A stretch of 64,000 nt of DNA from Halomonas sp. Bachu 37 (lineage in GTDB: Bacteria; Pseudomonadota; Gammaproteobacteria; Pseudomonadales; Halomonadaceae), in NCBI RefSeq assembly GCF_039691755.1, contig NZ_CP137552.1, positions 2,356,001 to 2,420,000 on the forward strand, given 5' to 3'. Below, piece by piece: positions 27,678 to 40,020 of this stretch. Under the pieces are notes generated by a model. The model did not search any database. It was not told where the DNA came from and was given only the letters and a program-made list of their open reading frames with translations. The translations under genes were made by a program, and so were the position numbers. Position 1 is the stretch's first letter, and the number at the start of each line of letters is the position of its first letter.

Positions 27678-29114
27678 ATGATCTCCTACTTGCTGCAGGA
27701 TAAGCCGGCGGCCGCTCCGCCTGGCAGCGCCAAAAGCGTTTATCATTCGATGCTGAATGAGCCACTAGCACAGCAGAACCGACAACTTTCCTACGAGTTC
27801 CTGCTGTCCCAGCTTGACGAAGCCTCACGCCTGCCGTGCGATATGCCGTCTCGGCCTCACGTGCTGGGTGACTGGCTGGAGCGCGAAACCGCCGAGACAG
27901 GAGCGCAGTACGCAGCGTATCTCGACCAGCGCCGGCAGGGCCAACCACGACGCTACTTTACCTGTCGTGCTCACGCGCTGACTTTTCTGCAGCGAGTCGC
28001 TCCCACCAAGCTGGTCGATGGCGCCTGGCTCTATGGGGTGCTGCCTAACTGGGCGGATGAGCGTTTTCACCCGCTGATCCGAACCTATCTTGAGGAATTG
28101 GGCGACGGTGAACCGAGCCAGAATCATGTCGTGCTTTATCGCCGCCTGCTCGCGCGATACGGGTGTGACATCCTGCCGGAGATGAGCGACGAGCACTATA
28201 CGCAAGGAGCGCTGCAGCTCTCCCTGGCCTACCAAGCCGACCGATTCCTGCCCGAACTGATTGGCTATAACCTCGGCTACGAGAAGCTTCCCCTGCATCT
28301 ACTGATCACCGCGTTCGAGCTCGATGAATTGGGTATCGATCCCTACTACTTTTCCCTTCATGTCACGATCGACAACGCCAGCACGGGCCATGCACGCCGG
28401 GCCATGCAGTCGGTACTGAACATGCTGCCAGAAGATAGCGATCCTCAGCGATTCATGGCGCGAGTCGCCAACGGCTATCGGCTAAATGAGCTGGGCCTTG
28501 GCGCTACCGATATCATCGAGACCTTCGATCTAGAGAAGGAACTCGTCGCCATGCTGAAACACAAGAGCGTCTTCGGCCGCTATGTTCACTCCGACTACAA
28601 GCGGATCGGTAATCTGACGATCAACGAATGGCTCAATGATCCCGAACTGATCGAAGACTTCCTGCAAGTGATGCAAGAGACGGGGCTGATAAAGCGCCAC
28701 CAGGACCCACAGTCCAGCCCTTTCTGGAAGCTCATCGACGATAGCAAGAAACCGCCTATGTATGGCGTCTTCAGTCCTTCCGAGAAACAGCTGCTTTACG
28801 ACTGGATTGCCGGAGATTGGCTCGATCATGGCAAAGACGTGCACGTCGTGGATGTCGAAACCCGGAGCGAGCCCGGCTCCGCCACGCCCTTCCGCCACCA
28901 TCGCGCGGCTGGCTCGCCGTTGCGGGTACCGGCGAGCCAGCAGCAGGAGCGGCCGAAAGACCTGGATCGGAGCGTCGAGTTCAAGAAAGAAGAGTTAAGG
29001 CAACTGCCGGAAGCAACACGAATCGAGTACCTGATCGACTTGATGGGCCCTTCGCAACATGCCACTGCGGCGGGCCTGGCGGCCACCCAGATTTTCTCCG
29101 CCAGTGTGCCATAG
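27678..29114 (+). CDS. Haem-oxygenase-like diiron (iron-containing redox enzyme family) protein
   Basis: 478 aa from ATG 27678 (AGGACATCAGG upstream); ATG 27633 is an alternative adding 15 residues. The family signature TFLQRVAPTKLVDGAWLYG lies near residue 95. A likely metal set is seen in ADERFHPLIRTYLEEL, NHVVLYRRLL, FELDELGIDPYYFSLH and TIDNASTGHARRAM (helix Glu/His/Asp/His). Relatives include haem-oxygenase-like N-oxygenases and desaturases. A polar tail of about 90 residues follows the core. It stands alone, so the substrate is unknown. Confidence 0.75.
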   Translation: MISYLLQDKPAAAPPGSAKSVYHSMLNEPLAQQNRQLSYEFLLSQLDEASRLPCDMPSRPHVLGDWLERETAETGAQYAAYLDQRRQGQPRRYFTCRAHALTFLQRVAPTKLVDGAWLYGVLPNWADERFHPLIRTYLEELGDGEPSQNHVVLYRRLLARYGCDILPEMSDEHYTQGALQLSLAYQADRFLPELIGYNLGYEKLPLHLLITAFELDELGIDPYYFSLHVTIDNASTGHARRAMQSVLNMLPEDSDPQRFMARVANGYRLNELGLGATDIIETFDLEKELVAMLKHKSVFGRYVHSDYKRIGNLTINEWLNDPELIEDFLQVMQETGLIKRHQDPQSSPFWKLIDDSKKPPMYGVFSPSEKQLLYDWIAGDWLDHGKDVHVVDVETRSEPGSATPFRHHRAAGSPLRVPASQQQERPKDLDRSVEFKKEELRQLPEATRIEYLIDLMGPSQHATAAGLAATQIFSASVP

Positions 29115-29226
29115 ACGAGGGAGGCTCGACTCCCCTTGGAGAAAACGCAGCTTGACCGGCACTTCCGGTTTCAACTCGCCCGAGCGTGCTGAAAGCCGAA
29201 AGTGCCGCCCATGTTTGAACCCGACG

Positions 29227-30339
29227 TTATACCAGACTGGCCGGATCGACGCTTTCCAGACCAAAGGCATCAGCCACGGCCCGGTAGGTCACCTGGCCGT
29301 TGTGCACGTTGAGGCCGGGCAGGAAATGCGGGTCGTCGGCCAGCGCCTGTTTCCATCCCTTGTCGGCCAGCGCAATGATGTACGGCAGAGTGGCATTGGT
29401 CAGCGCCTGGGTGGAAGTTCGCGCCACCGCCCCCGGCATGTTCGCCACGCAGTAATGCACCACGCCATCGACAATGTAGGTCGGCTCGGCGTGGGTAGTG
29501 GCCTTGCTGGTCTCGAAGCAGCCGCCCTGGTCGATGGCGACGTCCACCAGCACGCTGCCGGGCTTCATGTCGGCAAGCATCGCGCGTGTGATCAGCTTGG
29601 GCGCGGCGGCACCGGGAATCAGCACGGCGCCCACGATAAGGTCGGACTCGCGCACTGCCTCGTCGATGGCGTCAGCAGTGGAAAACACCGTCTTCATGCG
29701 CCCCTGATAGCGGTCATCGAGCACTTCCAGGCGGGGAATCGACTTGTCGAGCACCGTCACCTCGGCACCCAGGCCGAGCGCCATGCGCGCGGCATTCTCA
29801 CCCACTACCCCACCGCCGATCACGGCGACCCTGGCCGGGGCCACGCCGGGAACACCAGGCAGCAGAACGCCGGAACCACCCTGGGCCTTCTCCAGACTGT
29901 GCGCCCCCGCCTGGATAGCCATGCGGCCAGCCACCGTACTCATCGGCGCCAACAGCGGTAGGCCGCCCTGACGGTCGGTGATGGTCTCGTAGGCGATGCA
30001 GGTGACGCCACTGTCGATAAGGCCTCGAGTCAAGGACTCCTCGGCAGCCAGATGGAGATAGGTGAATAGCGTCTGCCCCGACTTCAGGCGCTTGACCTCT
30101 TCAGACTGCGGCTCCTTGACCTTGAGGATCAGCTCGGCGCTATCCCACACCTTGGCCACATCGGCTTCGATGCGGGCCCCGGCGGCTTCATAGGCATCGT
30201 CGGCGAATCCGGCGCCTTCCCCCGCCCCGGCCTGCACGGTGACGCCATGGCCTCGGCCGATCAGCTCGCGGGCGCCGGTGGGAGTCAAGGCGACGCGGTA
30301 TTCGTGGTTCTTGATTTCCTTGGGAATGGCAATCTGCAT
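29227..30339 (-). CDS. ald: Alanine dehydrogenase
   Basis: NAD-dependent L-alanine to pyruvate plus ammonia. 370 aa, usual length. Seen: N-terminal [20 protein letters not shown], catalytic Lys in LKVKEPQ (about residue 75), His in TYLHLAAE (about 96), and a Rossmann loop [13 protein letters not shown] (about 173). It is the last of three genes oapT-mmsA-ald. In that context it would regenerate pyruvate, the amino acceptor of the first enzyme (inference). Confidence 0.95.
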   Translation of the reverse strand: MQIAIPKEIKNHEYRVALTPTGARELIGRGHGVTVQAGAGEGAGFADDAYEAAGARIEADVAKVWDSAELILKVKEPQSEEVKRLKSGQTLFTYLHLAAEESLTRGLIDSGVTCIAYETITDRQGGLPLLAPMSTVAGRMAIQAGAHSLEKAQGGSGVLLPGVPGVAPARVAVIGGGVVGENAARMALGLGAEVTVLDKSIPRLEVLDDRYQGRMKTVFSTADAIDEAVRESDLIVGAVLIPGAAAPKLITRAMLADMKPGSVLVDVAIDQGGCFETSKATTHAEPTYIVDGVVHYCVANMPGAVARTSTQALTNATLPYIIALADKGWKQALADDPHFLPGLNVHNGQVTYRAVADAFGLESVDPASLV

Positions 30340-30346
30340 GGTTGTT

Positions 30347-30391
30347 GTCTCTTGTTGGATCGTCTCTTGTTAGGTCGACTCTTGTCAGGAT
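30347..30391 (-). repeat. Three 15-bp tandem repeats containing Shine-Dalgarno-like cores, before ald
   Basis: Plus-strand units GTCTCTTGTTGGATC (30347-30361), GTCTCTTGTTAGGTC (30362-30376) and GACTCTTGTCAGGAT (30377-30391). On the minus strand each carries ACAAGAG, the same core as the ribosome site of mmsA. The last copy lies just before the ald start. Confidence 0.8.
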
Positions 30392-30442
30392 GCCCAGCGC
30401 ATGGCCCATGGCCATGCGCTGCTATCGTCAGTCCCGGCTCGA

Positions 30443-31933
<1,491 letters not shown>

Positions 31934-31982
31934 GAGTTGCCTCTTGTTGGGTCTGTCGGTTTAGTCTTCAGGAGTCAGGGTT

Positions 31983-33326
31983 TCAATTCAGTTCGCTGAT
32001 GGCATCGCCGATCACGTTGACGACCCGGTCGATCTCCTCACGCTCGACGATGAAGGGCAGGCCGAGCTGGATGGTGTCGCCGCCGTAGCGCACGTAGAAC
32101 CCTTTCTCCCAGCACTTCATGGCGATCTCGTAGGGACGGCGGGCCGGCTCACCGGGATAGGGTTCGATCTGCAGGGCGCCGGCGAGTCCATAATTGCGGA
32201 TATCGCTGATATAGCGCGTGCCCTTGAGCCCGTGAAGCGCTTCTTCGAAGACCGGGCTCATCTCGCGTACGCGGTCGACCAGGCGTTCCTGCTCGAGCAC
32301 GTCCAGGGCCGCCAGGGCCGCGGCACACGCCACCGGGTGCCCCGAATAGGTGTAGCCATGGGGCAGCTCGAGCATGTAATCGGGCCCGCCCTGCTCCATG
32401 AAGGTGTGGTAGATCTCGCCCTGAACGATCACGCCGCCCATGGGGACCGCACCGTTGGTCAACTGCTTGGCGAAGTTCATGATGTCGGGGGTGACGCCGA
32501 ATTCCTCGGCACCGGTCATGGAACCCATGCGGCCGAAAGCGGTGATCACCTCATCGAAGATCAGCAGGATGTCGTGCTGGTCGCAGATCTCGCGCAGCCG
32601 CTTCAGGTATCCCTTGGGCGGCGGAATCACCCCCGCCGAGCCGGCCAGCGGCTCGACGATCACAGCGGCGATGTTGGAGGCGTCGTGCAGCGCGATCAGC
32701 TCCAGCAACTCGTCGGCCTTCTCGGCGCCGCGCTCGGGCATGCCACGGGTGAAGGCGTTCTCCGGGATCAGGGTGTGCGGCAGGTGATCGGCATCGACCC
32801 CCTGGCCGTAGAGCGCCCGGTTGGCACCGATACCGCCCAGGCTGAAGCCACCGAAATTGACCCCGTGATAGCCCTTGGCCCGCCCGATCAGCTTGGTCTT
32901 GGTGGGCTTGCCCTTCTTGCGCCAGTAAGCACGCGCAATCTTCAGGGACGTATCGGCGCTCTCGGAACCGGAACCGGTGAAGAAGGTGTAATCCAGGCCC
33001 TTCGGGGTCAGCTCACGCAGGCGATGGGCCAGCTCGAAGGCCTTGGGATGACCGAACTGGAAGGCCGGCGCGTAGTCCAGCTCGCGCAGTTGCTTGCTTA
33101 CCGCGTCGGCGATTTCCGGGCGGGAGTGCCCGGCGCCACACGTCCACAGCCCGGAGAGGCCGTCGAATACATCGCGGCCCTGGGCATCCTTGAGATAACT
33201 GCCCTTGGCACCGACGATGATGCGCGGGTCGCGCTTGAATTGCCGGTTGCCGGTGTAAGGCATCCAGTAGGCGTCGAGCTGCTCGGCGCTGAGCCCGGCG
33301 GTAGGGGAAAACTCTTGAGCTGACAT
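31983..33326 (-). CDS. Omega-amino acid (beta-alanine):pyruvate aminotransferase
   Basis: 447 aa, class-III PLP aminotransferase. Beta-alanine plus pyruvate gives malonate semialdehyde plus alanine. Seen: N-terminal YWMPYTGNRQFKRDPR, GSESADTSLKIARAYW, LIFDEVITAFGRMG, and the PLP Lys in FAKQLTNGAVPMG (about residue 288), all as in BauA/OapT. ATG 33326 has GAGG 8 nt upstream; ATG 33353 is in frame but lacks one. It is divergent from a LysR gene 222 nt away. Confidence 0.93.
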   Translation of the reverse strand: MSAQEFSPTAGLSAEQLDAYWMPYTGNRQFKRDPRIIVGAKGSYLKDAQGRDVFDGLSGLWTCGAGHSRPEIADAVSKQLRELDYAPAFQFGHPKAFELAHRLRELTPKGLDYTFFTGSGSESADTSLKIARAYWRKKGKPTKTKLIGRAKGYHGVNFGGFSLGGIGANRALYGQGVDADHLPHTLIPENAFTRGMPERGAEKADELLELIALHDASNIAAVIVEPLAGSAGVIPPPKGYLKRLREICDQHDILLIFDEVITAFGRMGSMTGAEEFGVTPDIMNFAKQLTNGAVPMGGVIVQGEIYHTFMEQGGPDYMLELPHGYTYSGHPVACAAALAALDVLEQERLVDRVREMSPVFEEALHGLKGTRYISDIRNYGLAGALQIEPYPGEPARRPYEIAMKCWEKGFYVRYGGDTIQLGLPFIVEREEIDRVVNVIGDAISELN

Positions 33327-33547
33327 GGCCACTACCTCTGTACTTATTGCCATTATTGAATGGTGTCACAACCAGACTAGGACGCTCTTTTCATTAATTA
33401 AATAAAAAGTTGTTTAATCTCATGCAAGCATTTACTTAACTTTATGATATCGCCTCGCTACTCTGGTGACGACATCGGAGAACGCCTGGCGAAGCGATTG
33501 CCTGGCCCGACACAAGCTCAGGCGACAGCACAGGGGAAGGAAAAAAC

Positions 33548-34471
33548 ATGGCACACCGCAAGATAGCGCCGATGGGTCAGCCCGGCGACTCCGACCTGCG
33601 CTTATTGAGGATTTACCGCAAAGTCGTGGAGTGCGGCGGGTTTTCTGCTGCCGAAGTGGAGCTGGGCATCAGCCGGGCCGCCATCAGCATGGCGATGAAC
33701 GACCTGGAAACACGCCTCGGCCTGCGCCTCTGCCAACGGGGTCGTAGCGGCTTTGCCCTGACCAATGAAGGCACCGAGGTCTACCAATCGGCCTTGCAAC
33801 TGCTGGCGGCAGTGGAAGGCTTCCGCACCCAGGTCAACGGCCTGCATGCCCGGCTCAAGGGTGAACTCAATATCGGCATCACCGACAATTTGGTGACCAT
33901 GCCCGAAATGCACATCACCCACGCCCTGAGCGCGCTCAAGGAACGGGGCCCCGACGTGCGCATCAATATCCGCATGATTCCGCCGAGCGAGATCGAGCTG
34001 GCGGTGCTCGATGGTCGTCTGCACACCGGGGTGATACCGGATTTAAAGACCCTGCCGGGGCTCGACTACCTGGCCTTGTACGACGAGGCATCGAGGCTCT
34101 ACTGTGCAGCCGGCCATCCGCTGTTCGAGGCGACGGATGTCACCCGTGAGGCATTGGCCAGCTACGATGCCGTCGTCCCCGCCTATGCCCAGACAGCGGA
34201 AATCAAGGCGATTCACGAGCCGCTCAAGGCGTCCGCCTCGGCCACCGATCGTGAAGGTGTCGCTTTTCTGATCCTCTCCGGCCGTTATATCGGCTACTTG
34301 CCCACCCATTACGCCGAACGCTGGGTACGCGACAGACAGATGAAGGCACTGCCCTACCACGGTTGGCGCTACATGACGGGCTACAGCGCCATTACCCGCA
34401 AAGGGGGGCTGCCCAACCTGGTACTGGAATGTTACCTAGAAGAACTGAACAAGCTGATCAACAGTAATTGA
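33548..34471 (+). CDS. LysR-family regulator, probable regulator of beta-alanine catabolism
   Basis: 307 aa. The HTH is at residues about 17-75 (FSAAEVELGISRAAISMAMNDLE), with an effector-binding domain after it. AAGGAAAAAAC precedes the ATG. It is divergent from the aminotransferase-mmsA-ald unit, the usual position of a cognate activator. The effector (beta-alanine or a semialdehyde?) is inferred only. Confidence 0.85.
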   Translation: MAHRKIAPMGQPGDSDLRLLRIYRKVVECGGFSAAEVELGISRAAISMAMNDLETRLGLRLCQRGRSGFALTNEGTEVYQSALQLLAAVEGFRTQVNGLHARLKGELNIGITDNLVTMPEMHITHALSALKERGPDVRINIRMIPPSEIELAVLDGRLHTGVIPDLKTLPGLDYLALYDEASRLYCAAGHPLFEATDVTREALASYDAVVPAYAQTAEIKAIHEPLKASASATDREGVAFLILSGRYIGYLPTHYAERWVRDRQMKALPYHGWRYMTGYSAITRKGGLPNLVLECYLEELNKLINSN

Positions 34472-34575
34472 TTCGCCTGCAAGTTGCTGAAACCCAACAT
34501 TCTATTGTTGTATTAAGCGCACTCACTTGGTGCATATAGCAATAAAAAGACCCAACTCAGGGCATTAAAACTCAC

Positions 34576-34642
34576 TTGACCAAACGGCAAAAAAACTCCT
34601 TGACCAGCCGAGAAATGACTTTTACCTTTACCAAAAGGTAAA
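34576..34642. promoter_or_regulatory. Cluster of RutR-type palindromes upstream of the pyrimidine gene set
   Basis: A perfect palindrome TTTACC-AAAA-GGTAAA lies at 34627-34642. Two degenerate copies precede it: TTGACC-AAAC-GGCAAA at 34576-34591 and TTGACC-AGCC-GAGAAA at 34600-34615. The E. coli RutR site I recall is TTGACC-A-N2-T-GGTCAA, the same 6+4+6 layout. The surrounding 34472-34947 region has no gene; the last third is the leader of the amidohydrolase gene. Binding by the TetR protein at 39113 is inferred. Confidence 0.7.
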
Positions 34643-34947
34643 AAAACAATGACAACATGAGCACGCCTCCCATGGAATATAAAACCTATTCAGTTCAAGA
34701 AGATACAGGATATTCACGATCGGTCTTCGTGGTGATTCCGCCGTGTTAAGGCTTAAAGGTCTGGTCTGATTGCAGGCAGAACCACATACATCGATTGTTG
34801 AATCATGGTGCTCGGCAAAGGCATTGCCGAGCCAATAGGGACAGCTGTGTCCGAAGAAAGCAGCCGTTCAATTCCGCTAAATGACAGGAAGCGCAACGAC
34901 ACAATCTCGACAACATCATTTCACCAGCACAATAAAGAGGTCTCGAA

Positions 34948-35823
34948 ATGGCGAATAATGTGAAGTGCGGTCTGATCCAGATGTCTCTGAAGGGTGATAC
35001 CTCCATGAGTCCGGACGAGATCCGCAGCAAGATGATCGACGCCCACCTGCCCCTGATCGACGAAGCGGCGCAACAGGGAGTTCAGGTTCTCTGCTTCCAG
35101 GAGGTATTCACCCAGCCCTATTTCTGTCCCAGCCAAGACAGGAAATGGTACGACTCGGCGGAAAACATCCCCGATGGCCCTACCACCAAGCTGATGCAGG
35201 AGTATGCCAAGAAGCACCGCATGGTCATTGTGGTGCCGATCTATGAGGAAGAAATGCCGGGTGTCTACTACAACACCGCTGCGGTCATCGATGCGGACGG
35301 CAGTTATCTCGGCAAGTATCGCAAGAATCATATTCCCGATACGGCACCGGGATTCTGGGAAAAACTCTACTTCAAGCCAGGCAATCTGGGATATCCCGTC
35401 TTCGATACCGCCTACTGCAAGCTGGGTGTATACATTTGCTACGACCGCCACTTCCCGGAAGGATGGCGTGCCCTTGCGCTCAACGGGGCGGAATACATCG
35501 TCAACCCCTCCGCCACGGTGAAGGGCAAGAGTCGCTACCTCTGGGAACTCGAGCAACCCGCCTCCGCCGCCGCCAATGGCGTTTTCATCGGTGCCATCAA
35601 CCGCGTGGGTAGCGAAGCCCCCTGGGATGGGCAGATGGGCGAGTTTTATGGCTCCAGCTACATCGTCAATCCCAAGGGCCAGATCGAGGCCCAGGCCAGT
35701 GAAGACCAGGATGAGTTGCTGGTTCACGAGATCGACCTGGACATGATTCGCGAAGTCCGCAAAGGGTGGCAGTTCTTCCGCGACCGCCGCCCCGAAACCT
35801 ATGACGAGCTCGTGGATTACTGA
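34948..35823 (+). CDS. Nitrilase-superfamily beta-ureidopropionase (N-carbamoyl-beta-alanine amidohydrolase)
   Basis: 291 aa. Hydrolyses N-carbamoyl-beta-alanine to beta-alanine, CO2 and ammonia. Catalytic triad seen as E52 (FQEVF), K126 (YRKNHIP) and C164 (ICYDRHFPE). The motif order and the HFPEGWRALALNGAEYIVNPSA-like region match beta-alanine synthases rather than plain nitrilases. AAAGAGG precedes the ATG. It is first in a set with the NCS1 transporter (74 nt) and dihydropyrimidinase (56 nt). Confidence 0.88.
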   Translation: MANNVKCGLIQMSLKGDTSMSPDEIRSKMIDAHLPLIDEAAQQGVQVLCFQEVFTQPYFCPSQDRKWYDSAENIPDGPTTKLMQEYAKKHRMVIVVPIYEEEMPGVYYNTAAVIDADGSYLGKYRKNHIPDTAPGFWEKLYFKPGNLGYPVFDTAYCKLGVYICYDRHFPEGWRALALNGAEYIVNPSATVKGKSRYLWELEQPASAAANGVFIGAINRVGSEAPWDGQMGEFYGSSYIVNPKGQIEAQASEDQDELLVHEIDLDMIREVRKGWQFFRDRRPETYDELVDY

Positions 35824-35897
35824 GGTCCCTTGCGCTTCCCGAGCCGGGGAAACCAGCCTGTCCCCGGCATCATAACAACAACACAGTGAGCTGAATC

Positions 35898-37397
35898 ATG
35901 AGTGAAACAAGAAACAAGGCCGAGCTTAAGGCCGGCTATAGCCCTGAGTTGTGGAACGCCGACCTGGCACCCGTGGACAAGGAAGAACGCACCTGGTCCT
36001 GGCAGAATATCGCCAGCTTGTGGGTCTCGATGGTGGTCTGCGTGCCCGCCTACATGCTGGCGGCGAGCCTGATTCCCGAAGGCATGTCCTGGTGGCAGGC
36101 GGTACTCACCGTCTTTCTCGCCAATACCATCATCTTGATTCCCATGCTGTTGCTGGGCCATGCCGGGGCCAAGCACGGTATCCCTTTCCCAGTGCTCCTC
36201 AGGGCGTCCTTCGGCACCTCCGGCGCCAAACTGGCGGCCATGTTGCGCGGTGTGGTCGGTTGTGGCTGGTTCGGCATCCAGACCTGGGTCGGCGGCTCCG
36301 CCATCTATGCGATTCTCAACATCCTTACCGGGCGCGCCTTGGTGGGGGAGCCGTTGCCGGGGTTGGGTATCGACCTGGCGCAGCTTCTCAGTTTTCTGGC
36401 CTGTTGGGCGGTGCATGTCTATTTCATCGCTCGGGGCACGGAGTCCATTCGTTTCCTGGAAACCTATGCGGCGCCCTTCCTGATTGCCATGTGCTTCGGG
36501 CTGTTGATCTGGGCGGTGGTAAAAGCCGGTGGTTTCGGCCCCATGCTCGATACGCCGTCGGAGTTCATCGAGGGAGGCTCGCGAGAAGGTGAATTCTGGC
36601 AGGCTTTCTGGCCGGGATTGACCGCCATGGTCGGTTTCTGGGCCACCCTGGCGTTGAACATTCCCGACTTTACCCGGTTCGCCAAGAGCCAGCGGCATCA
36701 ACTGATTGGCCAGGCACTGGGCCTGCCGATACCCATGGCGATCCTGGCGTTCATCGCCGTGGCGGTGGCCTCCGCTACCAGCGTGATCTATGGCGAAGCC
36801 CTCTGGGACCCGGTCGCCATCACCGAGCGCATGGGTGGAGCAGCGGTTGTCGTCTCGCTCGTGGCATTGGTGATCGCCACAGTGACCACCAACCTGGCGG
36901 CTAACGTGGTCGCTCCCGCCAACGGCTTCGCCAACCTGATGCCGGGCAAGATCTCGTTTCGCATGGGCGGCTACATCACCGCCGGCCTGGGGATCGCCAT
37001 CATGCCCTGGAAACTGCTGGAAACCACCGGCGCCTACATCTTTACCTGGCTGATCGGCTACTCCGCGCTCCTCGGCCCGTTGGCGGGCATCATGCTGGCT
37101 GACTACCTGCTGCTGAGAAAGACCGAGCTGGCACACGATGACCTGTTCAAGGACCACGGCCGATACAGCTACACCAATGGCTGGAATCCCATGGCCTGGG
37201 CGGCCTTCATCATCGCGGTACTGCCCAATCTCCCCGGCTTTCTGTCGGCGGCGGGCCTGGTGGAAAGCGTGCCGGAAATATTCTCGGCCATCTACAACTA
37301 TGCCTGGTTTGTCGGCGTTGCCGTCGGGGCCATCGTCTACCTGGGCCTCATGAGCATGAATCGTCCCGCAACGGCCAACGTAGCGCCGCGAGCGTAA
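35898..37397 (+). CDS. NCS1-family nucleobase/hydantoin permease
   Basis: 499 aa, 12 helices. Family features: N-terminal Y-S-P-E-L-W-N-A-D-L-A-P, ASLWVSMVVCVPAYMLAAS, GCGWFGIQTWVGGSAIY, NIPDFTRFAKSQ. This is the transporter class that imports uracil, dihydrouracil, allantoin or hydantoins. Its place between beta-ureidopropionase and dihydropyrimidinase points to pyrimidine import. Confidence 0.9.
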   Translation: MSETRNKAELKAGYSPELWNADLAPVDKEERTWSWQNIASLWVSMVVCVPAYMLAASLIPEGMSWWQAVLTVFLANTIILIPMLLLGHAGAKHGIPFPVLLRASFGTSGAKLAAMLRGVVGCGWFGIQTWVGGSAIYAILNILTGRALVGEPLPGLGIDLAQLLSFLACWAVHVYFIARGTESIRFLETYAAPFLIAMCFGLLIWAVVKAGGFGPMLDTPSEFIEGGSREGEFWQAFWPGLTAMVGFWATLALNIPDFTRFAKSQRHQLIGQALGLPIPMAILAFIAVAVASATSVIYGEALWDPVAITERMGGAAVVVSLVALVIATVTTNLAANVVAPANGFANLMPGKISFRMGGYITAGLGIAIMPWKLLETTGAYIFTWLIGYSALLGPLAGIMLADYLLLRKTELAHDDLFKDHGRYSYTNGWNPMAWAAFIIAVLPNLPGFLSAAGLVESVPEIFSAIYNYAWFVGVAVGAIVYLGLMSMNRPATANVAPRA

Positions 37398-37417
37398 CCA
37401 CAAGCAACAACATATAG

Positions 37418-38893
<1,476 letters not shown>

Positions 38894-38943
38894 ATCGATA
38901 GCGACACACGATCTATAGCGACACATAATTATAACGACATAAG

Positions 38944-39029
38944 GCGGGGACGATGGCCGCCATCGTTCCCGCTTATCGCTCCTTTCAATCAGGGCCCGCT
39001 GTTGCCGATAGCGGGCCCGTTTTCTATTT
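38944..39029 (+). terminator. Double hairpin terminator after hydA
   Basis: First a 13-bp stem (38944-38956 with 38960-38972, one G-T pair). Then a perfect 9-bp stem GGGCCCGCT / AGCGGGCCC (38992-39000 with 39010-39018) followed by GTTTTCTATTT. The second is a standard Rho-independent terminator. Confidence 0.9.
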
Positions 39030-39112
39030 GTCGTCCTGGCTCTCCGAACGAGTGGACGCAACGAGGGGGCATGGTTATTCTGTCGCTCGTTTAACTCCCT
39101 GACGAGAGCCAC

Positions 39113-39763
39113 ATGAGTCAACCACCCGTCGAGCAAAAATCATCTCGTCGTTCCGCCAATCGACGCGCCCTGGAGCAGAAGATTCTCGATGCCGCCGAGA
39201 TCATCTTCGCGGAACAAGGCTTCAATGGCGCTGCCCTGGAGTCCATCGCCGAGAAGGCCGGTCTTTCCAAGCAGAACATGCTGTATTACTTCCCCTCCAA
39301 GGAAAGCCTCTACCAGAACGTGCTCAAGGATATTCTCGACCTGTGGATCGAGAAAATGACGCTGATGGAGCAGAACGGCGACACGCCGGCGGTGATGCTG
39401 GAAAACTACATTCGCGGCAAGCTGGAGATCTCCAGGGTGCGCCCGTACGGGTCCAAGATATTTGCCAATGAGGTGATCGGCGGCGCCTCGCACCTGCAGG
39501 TCTACCTCAGAAACGACCTCTTGCCTCAGCTTGAGGCGGATCTCGAGCTGGTCCGCACATGGATCGCCAATGGCGAGATGGACCCGGTCGACCCGGAACA
39601 CCTCTTCTTCACCATCTGGGCTTCGACCCAGACCTATGCCGACTTTTCCTCACAGATAAGCCTGGCGCTGGGCAAGAACGAGCTGGATGAGGAGGACTTT
39701 CAGAAAGCGGGGGACTTCCTGACCCACGTATTGCTCAAGGGATTGGGGCTCAAGAAGGACTGA
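39113..39763 (+). CDS. TetR-family regulator, RutR-like
   Basis: 216 aa. HTH at residues about 20-65 (ALESIAEKAGLSKQNMLYYFPSKESLY), very like RutR (A-G-V-S-K-x-N-L-L-Y-Y-F-P-S-K-E). The C-terminal domain is YcdC/RutR type (RVRPYGSKIFANEVIGGA; FFTIWASTQTYADFSSQI). RutR senses uracil. The gene sits directly between the pyrimidine unit and the F420/transhydrogenase operon, and is the best candidate to bind the TTTACC-N4-GGTAAA sites (inference). Confidence 0.88.
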   Translation: MSQPPVEQKSSRRSANRRALEQKILDAAEIIFAEQGFNGAALESIAEKAGLSKQNMLYYFPSKESLYQNVLKDILDLWIEKMTLMEQNGDTPAVMLENYIRGKLEISRVRPYGSKIFANEVIGGASHLQVYLRNDLLPQLEADLELVRTWIANGEMDPVDPEHLFFTIWASTQTYADFSSQISLALGKNELDEEDFQKAGDFLTHVLLKGLGLKKD

Positions 39764-39846
39764 CTGAACCGAAAAAGAGGGAATTGCCTCCCCATATTGT
39801 GGCAAACCCTGTAAATGCGATGGGATAAGGTCGGAATCAACTCGTA

Positions 39847-39909
39847 GCGGGGGTCATTCGCCATGGATGGCGAATGTAGCGTCCATGGAGGGATTCACAG
39901 CGCCCCCGC
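39847..39909. repeat. Cruciform-forming repeat element (REP/ERIC-like)
   Basis: Outer stem GCGGGGG (39847-39853) with CCCCCGC (39903-39909). It encloses a perfect 10-bp hairpin CATTCGCCAT / ATGGCGAATG (39855-39864 with 39867-39876) and a second small palindrome TCCATGGA. It lies between the convergent tetR and pntB genes and may end both transcripts. The ATGGATGG...TCCATGGAGGGATTCAC theme is reminiscent of dispersed repeats in pseudomonads and halomonads. Confidence 0.75.
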
Positions 39910-40020
39910 CAAGAGTTATTCAGACCGACAAAGTATCGATGCGTGATTATGTCGATTCAGGGGGAGTTACTCCCCCCTTCTACCTTCTTCAGTTTTCTAT
40001 ACTGCCGGTCAGGCGTCTCG

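Noticed and set aside
29115..29226. Possible terminator between the diiron protein gene and ald
   Set aside because: No convincing stem with a T-run could be found.
35817..37403. Long open minus-strand frame (528 codons) across the NCS1 permease gene
   Set aside because: Composition is Gly/His/Gln/Arg-rich antisense of a clear 12-helix permease; no domain, no ribosome site.
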